Source: CAYMCQ01 sp964389025 (lineage in GTDB: Bacteria > Verrucomicrobiota > Verrucomicrobiia > Limisphaerales > CAYMCQ01). From it: a stretch of DNA of 16,519 bases. The stretch is from NCBI GenBank assembly GCA_964389025.1, contig CAYMCQ010000087.1:1-16519 (forward strand), in the 5' to 3' direction. Shown here in pieces: positions 1 to 7,818 of the stretch. The notes under the pieces are model-generated. The model was not told the DNA's origin. It did no database searches and was given only the letters and a program-made list of their open reading frames with translations. Both the position numbers and the translations under genes were made by a program. Numbering within the stretch: position 1 is the stretch's first letter; every line of letters begins with the position of its first letter.

Positions 1-1
1 C

Positions 2-781
2 GACCAGCTCGCGGCGATGGCGCGCGAGCATCGCCCGAAAATGATCACCGTCGGCGCGAGCGCGTATCCGCGCGTGATTGATTTTCAGCGCATGGGAGAA
101 ATTTCCCGCGAAGTCGGGGCGTATCTGCTGGCGGACATCGCGCACATCGCCGGAATGGTCGCGACCGGCCTGCATCCGAGTCCGATTGACCACGCGGACT
201 TCGTCACGACGACGACGCACAAAACTTTGCGCGGGCCGCGCGGCGGACTCATCATGTGCCGGGAAAAATTCGCGAAGGAAATAGATTCGCAGGCGTTCCC
301 GGGAATTCAAGGCGGCCCGCTCATGCACGTCATCGCGGCGAAGGCGGTCTGTTTTCTTGAAGCGTCGCAGCCGGGCTTCAAAAATTATCAGCAGCAGATC
401 ATTGACAACTCGCGGGCACTCGCCGAGGGCATGAAGCGAAATGGTTTTCGCCTCGTGAGCGGCGGCACGGACAACCATTTGATGCTCGTTGACGTTGGCG
501 CGCGGAATTTAACCGGCAAAGATTGCCAGATTGCGCTTGATGCGGCGGGCATCACGGTGAACAAAAATACGATTCCATTCGAAACTCGCTCGCCATTTCA
601 AGCCAGCGGAATCCGCCTCGGCTCTCCCGCCGCCACGACGCGCGGCATGAAGGAGGCGGAGATGGCCGCGATTGCCGACATGATCAGCGAGGTTTTGATG
701 GACATCAATAACCTTGACACCCTCGGCAAGGTGCGGCAACGTGTCCGTGAACTCACTGCAAAATTTCCTTTGCCGTATTAA
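2..781 (+). CDS. glyA: Serine hydroxymethyltransferase, C-terminal part (5' end outside window)
   Basis: This is the C-terminal two thirds of a PLP-dependent serine hydroxymethyltransferase, a cytosolic enzyme that interconverts serine and glycine while loading one carbon onto tetrahydrofolate. The reading frame is open from base 2, so the gene is cut by the window edge and the first ATG at 17 is internal. The hallmark TTTTHKTLRGPRGG block is present. Its lysine, codon 221-223, is the residue that forms the Schiff base with PLP. Upstream of it the ADIAHIAG segment carries the cofactor-ring aspartate and histidine region, and GASAYPRVIDF matches the family. The C-terminal part, including SPFQASGIRLGSPAATTRG, is intact and ends at TAA. 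rho follows 140 nt downstream on the same strand with no clear terminator between them, so read-through is possible. The assignment is near certain. Confidence 0.97.
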   Translation, partial: DQLAAMAREHRPKMITVGASAYPRVIDFQRMGEISREVGAYLLADIAHIAGMVATGLHPSPIDHADFVTTTTHKTLRGPRGGLIMCREKFAKEIDSQAFPGIQGGPLMHVIAAKAVCFLEASQPGFKNYQQQIIDNSRALAEGMKRNGFRLVSGGTDNHLMLVDVGARNLTGKDCQIALDAAGITVNKNTIPFETRSPFQASGIRLGSPAATTRGMKEAEMAAIADMISEVLMDINNLDTLGKVRQRVRELTAKFPLPY

Positions 782-921
782 CGACCGAGGTTTGCAGCGC
801 GCACTACGGACGGTGTTGATCCCATTTTGAACCAATCACACGCTTGTCCGTCCAAGACGTTGGTTTGTGCAAGCTGGAAGTCTTGCCTGCCGAAAAATTT
901 GTCGCTGCGAGAATTTAATTT

Positions 922-2388
922 ATGCCCAGAGCACCAAGAAAATCCCCCAAACCAAAAACGAACGATGGGAACGAAACCGCCGAAACAACGGCTGAATCTC
1001 CCGACGCAGCGCCGGTAGCGACGATCGTTGAGGAAGCTTCCGCAAAAGGACGCGCGCCTGCCCCTGAGCCTGAAGCCGCCGATGACGGCGAAGATCGCAT
1101 GAGCCGCCGCGGCGGACGCGACACCGTGGCCACGTCCATCAACATCGCAAAACTACAGGCGATGCAGATGAGCGAACTGAACGCGATGGCCAAGGAACTC
1201 GGCGTGGAGAATTTCGGCACGATGCGCAAGCACGAAGTCATCTTCCACATCCTCCAGAAGAATGCCGAGCGCAGCGGCGTCCTTTTTTCCGAAGGCGTGC
1301 TGGAGATTTTGCCGGAAGGTTTCGGTTTTCTTCGCTCACAAAGTTTCAATTATCTCCCCTGCCCCGAAGACATCTACGTTTCGCCGTCGCAGATACGGCG
1401 GTTTGATTTGCAGACGGGAAATTTGATCGCGGGACAAATCCGTCCGCCGAAAGACAAGGAAAGGTTTTTCGCGCTGCTCAAAGTCGAGGCCGTTGACCAG
1501 GAAGAACCGGACAAGGCAAAGGAGAAAACCCACTTCGACAACCTTACGCCGCTGTTTCCAAACAGGCGGTTCATCCTCGAAACCGCCGCCGATGAATTGA
1601 ACACGCGCGTGTTCGATCTGGTTTGCCCGATCGGAAAAGGCACGCGCGGCATCATTGTCGCGCCGCCGCGCACGGGCAAAACCGTGCTGCTCCAGAAAGT
1701 CGCCAACGCGATTTTGAAAAACAATCCCGAGACTTATCTTTTCATCCTGCTCATTGACGAACGGCCCGAAGAAGTCACGGACATGGAGCGCACCTGCAAA
1801 GGCGCTGAAGTGATTTCTTCCACGTTCGACGAACCGCCAGAGCGCCACGTTCAAGTGGCGGAGATGGTCATCGAAAAAGCCAAGCGCATGATCGAACACA
1901 AGCGCGACGTGGTGATTCTCCTGGACTCCATCACGCGCCTTGCCCGCGCCTACAACACCATCCAGCCGCACTCGGGAAAAATTCTTTCCGGCGGCGTGGA
2001 CGCCAACGCGCTGCACAAGCCGAAACGGTTTTTCGGCGCGGCGCGAAACATTGAGGAAGGCGGCTCGCTGACGATTCTCGCCACGGCGCTCGTGGACACC
2101 GGTTCGCGCATGGATGAAGTCATTTTCGAAGAGTTCAAGGGCACGGGCAACATGGAAGTCTGCCTGGATCGCGGGCTTGTTGACCGCCGGATTTTTCCCT
2201 CGATCAACATCGAACGTTCCGGCACACGCAAGGAGGAATTGCTCTATCACCCGGATGAATTCAGCCGCGTGGTCATCCTGCGCCGCGCGCTGACCGGCGT
2301 TCCACCCGTCGAAGCGATGGAACTGGTGCTCGGCAAATTGAAAAAGACCAAGTCGAACATCGAATTCCTGCTGCAGATGAGCGTGTGA
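922..2388 (+). CDS. rho: Transcription termination factor Rho
   Basis: Rho is a hexameric RNA-dependent ATPase and helicase that binds C-rich nascent RNA and ends transcription. The 488-residue protein has a charged, alanine- and proline-rich extension (about 1-70) before the Rho_N helical domain (about 75-112). The cold-shock-like RNA-binding domain (about 118-190) contains the RNP1-like GFGFLR. The RecA-like ATPase follows, with Walker A APPRTGKT at 247-254, Walker B VVILLDSITRL around 330-340, the Q-loop around 364-382 and the R-loop GTGN at 407-410. The catalytic core looks complete. The extension makes it longer than the roughly 420-residue E. coli protein, which is common outside Proteobacteria. 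The ATG at 922 is the first in frame, but no good Shine-Dalgarno precedes it, so the exact start is less certain than the identity. The gene ends just ahead of an intrinsic terminator. Confidence 0.97.
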   Translation: MPRAPRKSPKPKTNDGNETAETTAESPDAAPVATIVEEASAKGRAPAPEPEAADDGEDRMSRRGGRDTVATSINIAKLQAMQMSELNAMAKELGVENFGTMRKHEVIFHILQKNAERSGVLFSEGVLEILPEGFGFLRSQSFNYLPCPEDIYVSPSQIRRFDLQTGNLIAGQIRPPKDKERFFALLKVEAVDQEEPDKAKEKTHFDNLTPLFPNRRFILETAADELNTRVFDLVCPIGKGTRGIIVAPPRTGKTVLLQKVANAILKNNPETYLFILLIDERPEEVTDMERTCKGAEVISSTFDEPPERHVQVAEMVIEKAKRMIEHKRDVVILLDSITRLARAYNTIQPHSGKILSGGVDANALHKPKRFFGAARNIEEGGSLTILATALVDTGSRMDEVIFEEFKGTGNMEVCLDRGLVDRRIFPSINIERSGTRKEELLYHPDEFSRVVILRRALTGVPPVEAMELVLGKLKKTKSNIEFLLQMSV

Positions 2389-2411
2389 TGTTCAAGACAA
2401 CATTCGAAAGG

Positions 2412-2437
2412 CACGCTGCGAACCAGCGTGTTTCTTT
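2412..2437 (+). terminator. Intrinsic terminator downstream of rho
   Basis: A perfect 7-bp stem, CACGCTG (2412-2418) with CAGCGTG (2424-2430), has a 5-nt loop CGAAC. The stem can gain further G-U and A-U pairs at its base and is followed at once by TTTCTTT. It begins 24 nt after the rho stop codon. Stem, short loop and T-rich tail together make a convincing factor-independent terminator, separating rho from the cytochrome c biogenesis operon. Confidence 0.8.
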
Positions 2438-2453
2438 GCAGTTGATTTGCGCC

Positions 2454-2481
2454 TTCCATTCAATCGCGCGATGATTATAAT
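2454..2481 (+). promoter_or_regulatory. Candidate sigma-70-type promoter for the cytochrome c biogenesis operon
   Basis: A perfect TATAAT lies at 2476-2481, after the rho terminator and 88 nt before the ATG at 2569. The hexamer 16 nt upstream (TTCCAT, 2454-2459) is a poor -35, so the call rests mainly on the -10 match and its position. A near-perfect short palindrome AACAAATTTTGTT (2490-2502) sits just downstream of the expected start site and could be an operator. Confidence 0.4.
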
Positions 2482-2509
2482 TCCTACGCAACAAATTTTG
2501 TTCAGCAAA

Positions 2510-2528
2510 AGCCAATCGGCGGTTGGCT
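2510..2528 (+). promoter_or_regulatory. Leader hairpin before the cytochrome c biogenesis operon
   Basis: AGCCAATC (2510-2517) pairs with GGTTGGCT (2521-2528) around a 3-nt loop, giving 8 pairs including one G-U. It would lie in the untranslated leader of the 2569 gene if transcription starts near the TATAAT at 2476. No T-tract follows, so it is not an intrinsic terminator. Any regulatory role is speculative. Confidence 0.3.
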
Positions 2529-2568
2529 GTTGAATTCGAAAAAACGTTTGTTGAAGAAAATTTAAAAA

Positions 2569-3738
2569 ATGAACTTTGCTTTGCGAACAGGTTCCGGCTC
2601 AAAAAAAGCCTGCATCATTCTACTTTCCAGCGCGCTCCTGGTCACAACCAGCTTTGGGCGCGATGGTGTGAAAGTTTATCGCGTGCCTAAGGAGCAGCGG
2701 CTGGCAGCGGCAAACAGGACCTCTGCCGGATTGGCCCCGGTGAGCGAGTCCGCGTTGCCGCAATTGAGCTGGAAGACGCCCGCAGGCTGGACGGAATTGC
2801 CGGCCGGCCAGATGCGCGTGGCATCGTTCAAGGTGCAGGATGATGGCAAAGTCGCTGACGTCAGCGTCATTCCGCTTCCGGGCGCGGCAGGTGGCGATTT
2901 GCCAAACGTCAATCGGTGGCGCGGGCAGGTCGGGCGCGGGCCGGTGACGGAAGATGAAATGACCAAATCGGCCACCAAGCTCGACCTCGCTGGCCAGTCT
3001 GCGCTGTTGCATGAAATGGCGGGGACGAATGCCGGCTCCAGCGATCCGACGCGGATTCTTAGTGTCATCCAGCATCGTGAAGGCACGGCTTGGTTTTTCA
3101 AAATGATTGGCGACGATCAATTGGTGGCGAAGAACCGCGCGGCGTTTTTGGAGTTTCTCAAATCGGTCAAGTTCGAAACGTCGCAGTCCGCTGAATTGCC
3201 AGCGAACCATCCGCCAATTGACCCGACGGAGCTACCACCCGGCCATCCGGAGATTCAGCCGGCCACTGCGGGTAATACACCCGCTACCGCAGGCAATACG
3301 GAAGTATCAAGCGGGCGCAAATTGCGCTGGACCTTGCCGGCAGGCTGGAAGGAAACCCCGGCCGGCCAGTTTCTCTACGCCAAATTCACCATTGCAGGTG
3401 AGGGCGGCGCGCAGGCGGCGGTAAACGTGAGCACTTCATCCGGCGATGGCGGCGGACTTGCCGCCAACGTGAATCGCTGGCGCGGTCAATTGGGTCAGTC
3501 CCCGTGGGGCGAGGCGGAGTTGCAGAAACAAATCAAGACCATCGAAGTAGCCGGGAGTAAAATCCTGCTTGTGGAAATGAACGGCACGGACGCACGCTCC
3601 GGCCAGCCCGCGTCACTCGTCGGTGCCGTGGTGTCGCAGGGCGATTCGACCTGGTTTTACAAATTGATGGGCGACGCGAAAGTCGTTGCCGTCCAGAAGG
3701 ACGCCTTCACCCGGTTCGTGAAAGACACCAAATACTGA
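2569..3738 (+). CDS. Secreted protein of two tandem homologous domains, linked to cytochrome c biogenesis
   Basis: I do not recognise a named family. The 389-residue product starts with a signal-peptide-like segment: basic residues, then a hydrophobic stretch around 14-28 (ACIILLSSALLVTT). It is therefore probably exported. The rest is an internal duplication. Domain 1 (about 66-202) and domain 2 (about 252-389) each run from an L-W-x-x-PAGW-x-E start, through NVNRWRGQ (113-120 and 300-307), to a T-A/T-W-F-F/Y-K-x-GD segment near the end. A proline-rich linker (about 203-250) contains HPPIDPTELPPGHPE and a short AGNT repeat. The gene starts the operon: its TGA is one nucleotide from the ATG of resB, so co-translation with the heme-handling machinery is likely. 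A periplasmic or lipid-surface role in cytochrome c maturation is inferred only from position. No cysteine pair or heme-binding CXXCH is present. Confidence 0.85.
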   Translation: MNFALRTGSGSKKACIILLSSALLVTTSFGRDGVKVYRVPKEQRLAAANRTSAGLAPVSESALPQLSWKTPAGWTELPAGQMRVASFKVQDDGKVADVSVIPLPGAAGGDLPNVNRWRGQVGRGPVTEDEMTKSATKLDLAGQSALLHEMAGTNAGSSDPTRILSVIQHREGTAWFFKMIGDDQLVAKNRAAFLEFLKSVKFETSQSAELPANHPPIDPTELPPGHPEIQPATAGNTPATAGNTEVSSGRKLRWTLPAGWKETPAGQFLYAKFTIAGEGGAQAAVNVSTSSGDGGGLAANVNRWRGQLGQSPWGEAELQKQIKTIEVAGSKILLVEMNGTDARSGQPASLVGAVVSQGDSTWFYKLMGDAKVVAVQKDAFTRFVKDTKY

Positions 3739-3739
3739 A

Positions 3740-4885
3740 ATGTTAGACCGCCTTTACAAAATCTTCACTTCGCTGCGACTCGCGGTTGTGTTACTGGCAT
3801 TGGGTTTGGTGCTGGTCTTTTGGGGCACGCTGGCGCAGGTGAATCTAGGGCTATACAAGGCGCAGAACGATTTCTTCCGCAGCTTCTTTGTCTATTGGCA
3901 ACCCAAAGGAGCGGGCTTCCGCATCCCGGTTTTTCCCGGCGGCTATCTGGTTGGCGGGCTGTTGCTGATCAATTTATTTTCGGCGCACCTGCGCTACTAT
4001 CGGTTTGGCCTGAAAAAACTGGGCGTCGCCATGATTCATCTCGGCGTCGTCATGCTGCTGGTGGGACAACTGCTCACGGACGTTTTGTCCAGCGAAAGCT
4101 CGATGCACATCCGCAACGGCGGGACGAAGAATTATTCCGAGGCTGACCGCAGTTTCGAATTGGCCGTGGTGGATACGACCGAAGCGGACTCTGATAAAGT
4201 GGTGGCGATCTCGGATCATCGGCTGCGTCAAGGCGGCGAGGTGACGCACCCCGAGATGCCCTTCACCGTCAAGGTCAAAAAGCTCTACGCCAACTCCGCG
4301 CTCGCCGAACGCGAAGCGTCGGGGTTTACCCCAGTCGGAGCCGATGCTGGCATCGCCGCCAACATTTTCTGGCGTGAACTCCCGCATGTGACGGAAATGG
4401 ACCGGCGCGACACCCCGTCGGCCTTGGTCGAACTTGCCACCGCTTCCGGCTCGCTCGGAACTTATCTTGTGTCAGGGTTCCTGACGCGACCGCAAACTTT
4501 CACGCACGCGGGCCGCAGCTACCTGATGGAATTGCGGCAGCAGCGTTTCTACAAACCATTCAGCCTGCATCTGCTGGAGTTTCGTCATGACAAATATCCC
4601 GGAACAGACATTCCAAAAAACTTCTCGAGCCGCGTTCGTTTGGTGCGGTCGGAGACGGGTGAAGATCGTGAGGTCACCATCTTCATGAACAACCCGCTCC
4701 GCTACAATGGCGAAACCTATTATCAGGCGAGTTTTGATCCGGACAATCAGGGAACCATCTTGCAGGTGGTTCGGAATCCCAGCTGGCTGACGCCATATTT
4801 TGCCTGTGTGATGGTGGCGGCGGGAATGATCTGGCAGTTCATTATTCATCTCATAGGCTTCCGCGGTAAACAAAAGAGCGCATGA
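3740..4885 (+). CDS. resB: Cytochrome c biogenesis protein ResB (Ccs1-like)
   Basis: ResB/Ccs1 is one half of the System II cytochrome c synthetase, which carries heme across the membrane and presents it to apocytochrome. The 381-residue protein has the family layout. Transmembrane segments lie around 12-32, 67-84 and 93-113, a large extracytoplasmic domain spans about 114-350, and a final segment lies around 353-374. Histidines lie inside the third (H100) and last (H370) segments, consistent with the membrane histidines reported for this family. The conserved NNPLRYNGE at 317-325 followed by YYQASFDPD is characteristic. The start is fixed by a 1-nt gap from the preceding stop. The stop overlaps the next ATG as ATGA, so ResB and CcsA are almost certainly translated together. 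Length is ordinary for non-plastid homologues. Confidence 0.92.
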   Translation: MLDRLYKIFTSLRLAVVLLALGLVLVFWGTLAQVNLGLYKAQNDFFRSFFVYWQPKGAGFRIPVFPGGYLVGGLLLINLFSAHLRYYRFGLKKLGVAMIHLGVVMLLVGQLLTDVLSSESSMHIRNGGTKNYSEADRSFELAVVDTTEADSDKVVAISDHRLRQGGEVTHPEMPFTVKVKKLYANSALAEREASGFTPVGADAGIAANIFWRELPHVTEMDRRDTPSALVELATASGSLGTYLVSGFLTRPQTFTHAGRSYLMELRQQRFYKPFSLHLLEFRHDKYPGTDIPKNFSSRVRLVRSETGEDREVTIFMNNPLRYNGETYYQASFDPDNQGTILQVVRNPSWLTPYFACVMVAAGMIWQFIIHLIGFRGKQKSA

Positions 4886-6867
4886 AAATCGTTTTCAAAA
4901 TCCTGCCTTGGTTCTGCCTCGCGCTTTTCGCGACGGAAATCGTAGTGGTCATGCTGCCGAAAAAAGACGGAGAGCTTCACACGCGCGAATTCGGCCGGCT
5001 GCCCGTGTTGATGAACGGACGCATCCAACCGTTCGATTCCGTCGCGCGCAATTCGCTCCTGCAAATCCGCAGCACCGGCGACCTGCCGTTGGAGCAGATT
5101 CCCTCGTGGCAATTCTGGCGGCATGGCAGAAAACTCCGCTCCACGGAGTGGCTGCTGGAGGTCATGTTCAAACCGGCTGCCGCCGACACGCGCTCCATTT
5201 TCCTCATCCATCACCCTGACATCATCAGCGAGCTGAAACTGGGAGACAAAGGCATCGAAAAGTCAGGTCTCCGCTACTACACGTTTGAAGAGATGTCGCC
5301 GGTGCTGGGCGAAATCCAGCAACAGGCACGGCGGGCCAGCGGGGTCGAAGACGCCCAGCGGACAACGTATCAGAAGCAGGTGCTCAAGCTGGCCAATGCC
5401 ATTGCTATCTACCAAAAGCTTAAGAACAGCATCCAACCCGAAGACACACACAGCTTCACCGAGTTGATCGAGGAATACCAGGCTTCCTTGCCCGACGGTC
5501 TGGCTGCCATCCGCGCGAGGCAGGCTGGTGAGAAGGTTGATGAGGCAGCGTTGCAAAAGTTCGCGCGTGTCGCACAGCAGTTCGACGCCGTCGCCAATCT
5601 GGCGCTCCCGCTCACCGTGCCTCCCATGGATCCAGAAGCTGACCGGGACGCATGGGCGAACACGGGCGTGAGTCTGTTGGGTGCCATCCGCGGCGGCGAA
5701 ATCCATCCGGCGGTCGGATTTTACGCCCGCATGGCCACGGCTTACGCGCACGACAACGCCGCAGAATTCAACAGCGCCGTCATCGGTTACAAGAACTGGC
5801 TGGGGCAGAAGTTCGGCCGTGAACTCTCCAAGGGACAGGCGGAGTTTTATTTCAACCAGATCAAGGCGTTTCTCCATGCGACAATCATTTACATCTTTGC
5901 ATTTATCATGGCGGGTGGAGCGTTGCTGACGTTCGGCGCGTGGCCGAATTTGTCCGAGTCGCTGCGGCGCTCGTCGTTTTATCTCATCGGACTCGCTTTC
6001 GCGGTCCACACGTTCGCGTTGATCTACCGCATGGTGCTGGAGGGGCGTCCGCCGGTGACCAACTTATATTCTTCCGCGATCTTCATCGGCTGGGGAGCTT
6101 CCGTGCTTGGCTTAGTGCTGGAGCGGATTTACCGCGTCGGTATCGGCTGCGCTGTGGCGGGTTTGTCCGGCTTTGTGACCCTGCTCATCGCGCACAATCT
6201 CGCGCTCGGTGGCGACACAATGGAAATGATGCGCGCAGTGCTCGACACAAATTTCTGGCTCGCGACCCACGTCGTCGTGGTAACACTTGGCTATGCATCA
6301 ACGTTCGTTGCGGGCGCGCTGGCATTCGGCTACGTCTTGCTGGGTGTTTTCACGCGCATACTTGCTGCCCCGTTGTCGCCAACATCCACACAGCGAGGTG
6401 AACTTGGCAAAGCGCTCGCCAAGATGGTTTATGCCATCGTCTGCTTCGCGACGTTGTTCAGTTTCACCGGCACAGTGCTCGGCGGCATCTGGGCCGATCA
6501 ATCGTGGGGACGTTTCTGGGGTTGGGACCCGAAAGAGAACGGCGCGCTGCTCATCGTGATCTGGAACGTGCTGATTCTGCACGCCCGCTGGTGCGGCTTG
6601 GTGAAGGAGCGCGGGTTGATGAACCTCGCCATCTTCGGCAACGTCATCACGGCCTGGTCGTGGTTCGGCGTGAACATGCTCGGCATCGGCCTCCACTCCT
6701 ACGGCTTCATGGATTCAGCCTTCAAGTGGCTGATGCTTTTTGCCGCGAGCCAACTGGCCTTGATCGGCCTTGGCGTCATGCCGTTGAAATACTGGCGCAG
6801 TTTTCGTTCGCAAAATCCGCCGCCTTCCCCGCCGTCAATTCCCCGAGGCTCCGCGCAACCTGCGTGA
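4882..6867 (+). CDS. ccsA: Cytochrome c biogenesis protein CcsA/ResC with large N-terminal periplasmic domain
   Basis: This is the heme-binding and ligation partner of ResB in System II cytochrome c maturation. The 661-residue protein is about twice the length of a minimal CcsA. After an N-terminal membrane anchor (about 7-26) comes a soluble region of roughly 300 residues. It starts with a LPVLMNGRIQPFDS segment (40-53) and contains helical, Q/E/K-rich stretches. The multi-helix cytochrome c assembly domain starts near 333. It holds the WWD signature WGRFWGWDPKEN at 542-553, H463 (in WLATHVVV) upstream and H605 (in GIGLHSYGF) downstream, matching the periplasmic histidine ligands known in the family. 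The start overlaps the resB stop by four bases. The long N-terminal domain is known in CcsA forms outside Firmicutes and plastids. Its function is not established from the sequence. A short proline-rich tail ends the protein. Confidence 0.93.
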   Translation: MKIVFKILPWFCLALFATEIVVVMLPKKDGELHTREFGRLPVLMNGRIQPFDSVARNSLLQIRSTGDLPLEQIPSWQFWRHGRKLRSTEWLLEVMFKPAAADTRSIFLIHHPDIISELKLGDKGIEKSGLRYYTFEEMSPVLGEIQQQARRASGVEDAQRTTYQKQVLKLANAIAIYQKLKNSIQPEDTHSFTELIEEYQASLPDGLAAIRARQAGEKVDEAALQKFARVAQQFDAVANLALPLTVPPMDPEADRDAWANTGVSLLGAIRGGEIHPAVGFYARMATAYAHDNAAEFNSAVIGYKNWLGQKFGRELSKGQAEFYFNQIKAFLHATIIYIFAFIMAGGALLTFGAWPNLSESLRRSSFYLIGLAFAVHTFALIYRMVLEGRPPVTNLYSSAIFIGWGASVLGLVLERIYRVGIGCAVAGLSGFVTLLIAHNLALGGDTMEMMRAVLDTNFWLATHVVVVTLGYASTFVAGALAFGYVLLGVFTRILAAPLSPTSTQRGELGKALAKMVYAIVCFATLFSFTGTVLGGIWADQSWGRFWGWDPKENGALLIVIWNVLILHARWCGLVKERGLMNLAIFGNVITAWSWFGVNMLGIGLHSYGFMDSAFKWLMLFAASQLALIGLGVMPLKYWRSFRSQNPPPSPPSIPRGSAQPA

Positions 6868-6872
6868 CGTTT

Positions 6873-7103
6873 TTAGGCCACGGTGGCCTCAGCTACCGTG
6901 CCCTGTCCGTGATCCATGTTGATGAATTGTTTCGTCTTGCTGATGTAGCAGACGATGTTGAACTGGCGGATCGGTTCCAGTTTCGCGACTTGGAATGCAG
7001 CTTCAGTTTTGCCGAAGCTTTTGCCCTCGTCGGCATTTTTCGTCCACTGACCGGTGCTGGTGAAATATTGGAGCGTCTCTGCGTTCTCGATAAGTATGTT
7101 CAT
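6873..7103 (-). CDS. Small conserved-looking protein of unknown function
   Basis: A 76-residue protein reads from an ATG at 7101-7103 to a TAA at 6873-6875. I do not recognise a named family. The sequence looks like a compact folded protein rather than a shadow. It has aromatic and charged residues spread evenly, a TLQYFTSTGQWTKN segment near the N-terminus, EPIRQFNIVCYI in the middle and KQFINMDHGQG near the end. No gene lies opposite, as ccsA ends at 6867 on the other strand, which makes the gap between ccsA and the release-factor gene a natural place for a small gene. An in-frame TTG at 7152-7154 would add 17 residues but has no better ribosome site. It lies 95 nt downstream of the release-factor-like gene on the same strand and may share its transcript. 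Confidence 0.65.
   Translation of the reverse strand: MNILIENAETLQYFTSTGQWTKNADEGKSFGKTEAAFQVAKLEPIRQFNIVCYISKTKQFINMDHGQGTVAEATVA
6875..6889. repeat. 15-bp near-perfect palindrome between convergent ccsA and small gene
   Basis: AGGCCAC, one centre base, then GTGGCCT form a 7-bp inverted repeat. It overlaps the stop codon and last codons of the minus-strand small gene and lies 8 nt past the ccsA stop. It is positioned like a bidirectional terminator. However, the T-run (TTTTT, 6870-6874) precedes it on the plus strand and becomes A's after it on the minus strand, so neither direction has the usual tail. Confidence 0.4.
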
Positions 7104-7198
7104 GAACGGCGAGACTAGCAGATTTTCCGGCGGCGCAAGCACACAAAGCGACAATTCGGAAAAAATATTTTAGCACTCAATGCGCGTGAAAAAGTTTT

Positions 7199-7612
7199 CT
7201 ACTCCATCGCGACCGAGCGGCGCGATGCTTTCTTCTCGGCGTGGCGTGATTTGTTGGCGAGCATCAGGTCTTTGGCGCGACGCGAGCGTTTGCGCTTCTG
7301 GCGGCGGATTTTTTCGATCTCGGCGCGTTGCGCGGCCACGAAACCATTCCGCCGCTCCTCGATCTTGTCGAGCAGCAGGCGGCGGGCGATGAAGCGGTTA
7401 AGTCCTTGCTGTCGTGTGGCCTGGCACTTGACCTGCACGCCGGTCGGGCGATGAAGCAACATCACGCAGGTGGAGGTTTTGTTGACGTTTTGCCCGCCGT
7501 GACCCCCGGAGCGAACAAAAGTTTCCTCGATGTCGGTTTCGCGCACACCGAGTGAGGCCATGCGCTGCGCGAGTTGGGCTTCCTTCTCAAGGCTGACGGG
7601 GAATGCGCTCAT
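7199..7612 (-). CDS. GGQ-domain release-factor-like ribosome rescue protein (MTRFR/C12orf65-like)
   Basis: This is a small class I release-factor-type peptidyl-tRNA hydrolase domain without a codon-recognition domain. From the ATG at 7610-7612 it is 137 residues. The catalytic loop reads RSGGHGGQNVNKTS, with the GGQ at 39-41. It is followed by CVMLLHRPTGVQVKCQATR and a helix with RFIARRLLLDKI. The C-terminus (about 103-133) is strongly basic with K/R clusters, the kind of tail that ArfB/YaeJ and mitochondrial MTRFR use to enter the ribosomal mRNA or peptide channel. The core, including the T-S-x-C-V and V-K-C-x-x-T-R pattern, resembles MTRFR more than E. coli ArfB as I recall them. A role in rescuing stalled ribosomes is an inference from family. 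The frame extends upstream to 7696, but the added residues do not look like part of the domain. It is divergent from the desaturase gene. Confidence 0.85.
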   Translation of the reverse strand: MSAFPVSLEKEAQLAQRMASLGVRETDIEETFVRSGGHGGQNVNKTSTCVMLLHRPTGVQVKCQATRQQGLNRFIARRLLLDKIEERRNGFVAAQRAEIEKIRRQKRKRSRRAKDLMLANKSRHAEKKASRRSVAME

Positions 7613-7818
7613 GGCGTCAGCGTATCGGGCGGAGTGTTTGTCTCGCAACGTGAAAATCCCAGGCGGACATATTTCCAATCCAAAATTCAACCCCACTTCG
7701 AGTCGAAATATTCATCTTTAAGCATTGCCGCGAACGCGATTGTCGATTATTCTGCGTGCGGTGAGGTTTCAAAACGGGCGTTGCATAACTGGGAAATAGT
7801 TCATAGAAAGTTTTTACG
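7613..7818. promoter_or_regulatory. Divergent intergenic region with a short palindrome
   Basis: This 206-nt gap lies between the minus-strand release-factor gene and the plus-strand desaturase, so it must hold both promoters. TTCGA-G-TCGAA (7697-7707) is an 11-nt palindrome in its middle and a possible operator. TTGCAT (7781-7786), 17 nt, then TAGAAA (7804-7809) is a weak promoter match that would place the start almost at the desaturase ATG. No convincing -35/-10 pair was seen for the minus direction. Confidence 0.35.

Noticed and set aside
806..851. Inverted repeat ACGGAC/GTCCGT between glyA and rho
   Set aside because: The arms are only 6 bp with a 34-nt loop and no T-tail, which is within chance expectation.
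1336..2250. Long minus-strand open frame of about 300 codons opposite rho
   Set aside because: It is antisense to a fully conserved rho coding region, with composition typical of a shadow frame in G+C-rich DNA and no recognisable domain.
5263..6009. Minus-strand open frame of about 250 codons opposite ccsA
   Set aside because: Antisense to ccsA, rich in R/H/Q/V as shadow frames are, with no domain or ribosome site.
6875..6889. Palindrome as intrinsic terminator of ccsA or the small gene
   Set aside because: The T-run is on the wrong side for both directions, so it is kept only as a repeat.
7613..7696. 28-residue N-terminal extension of the release-factor-like protein
   Set aside because: It adds no domain sequence and has no better ribosome site, and the ATG at 7612 gives the usual family length.
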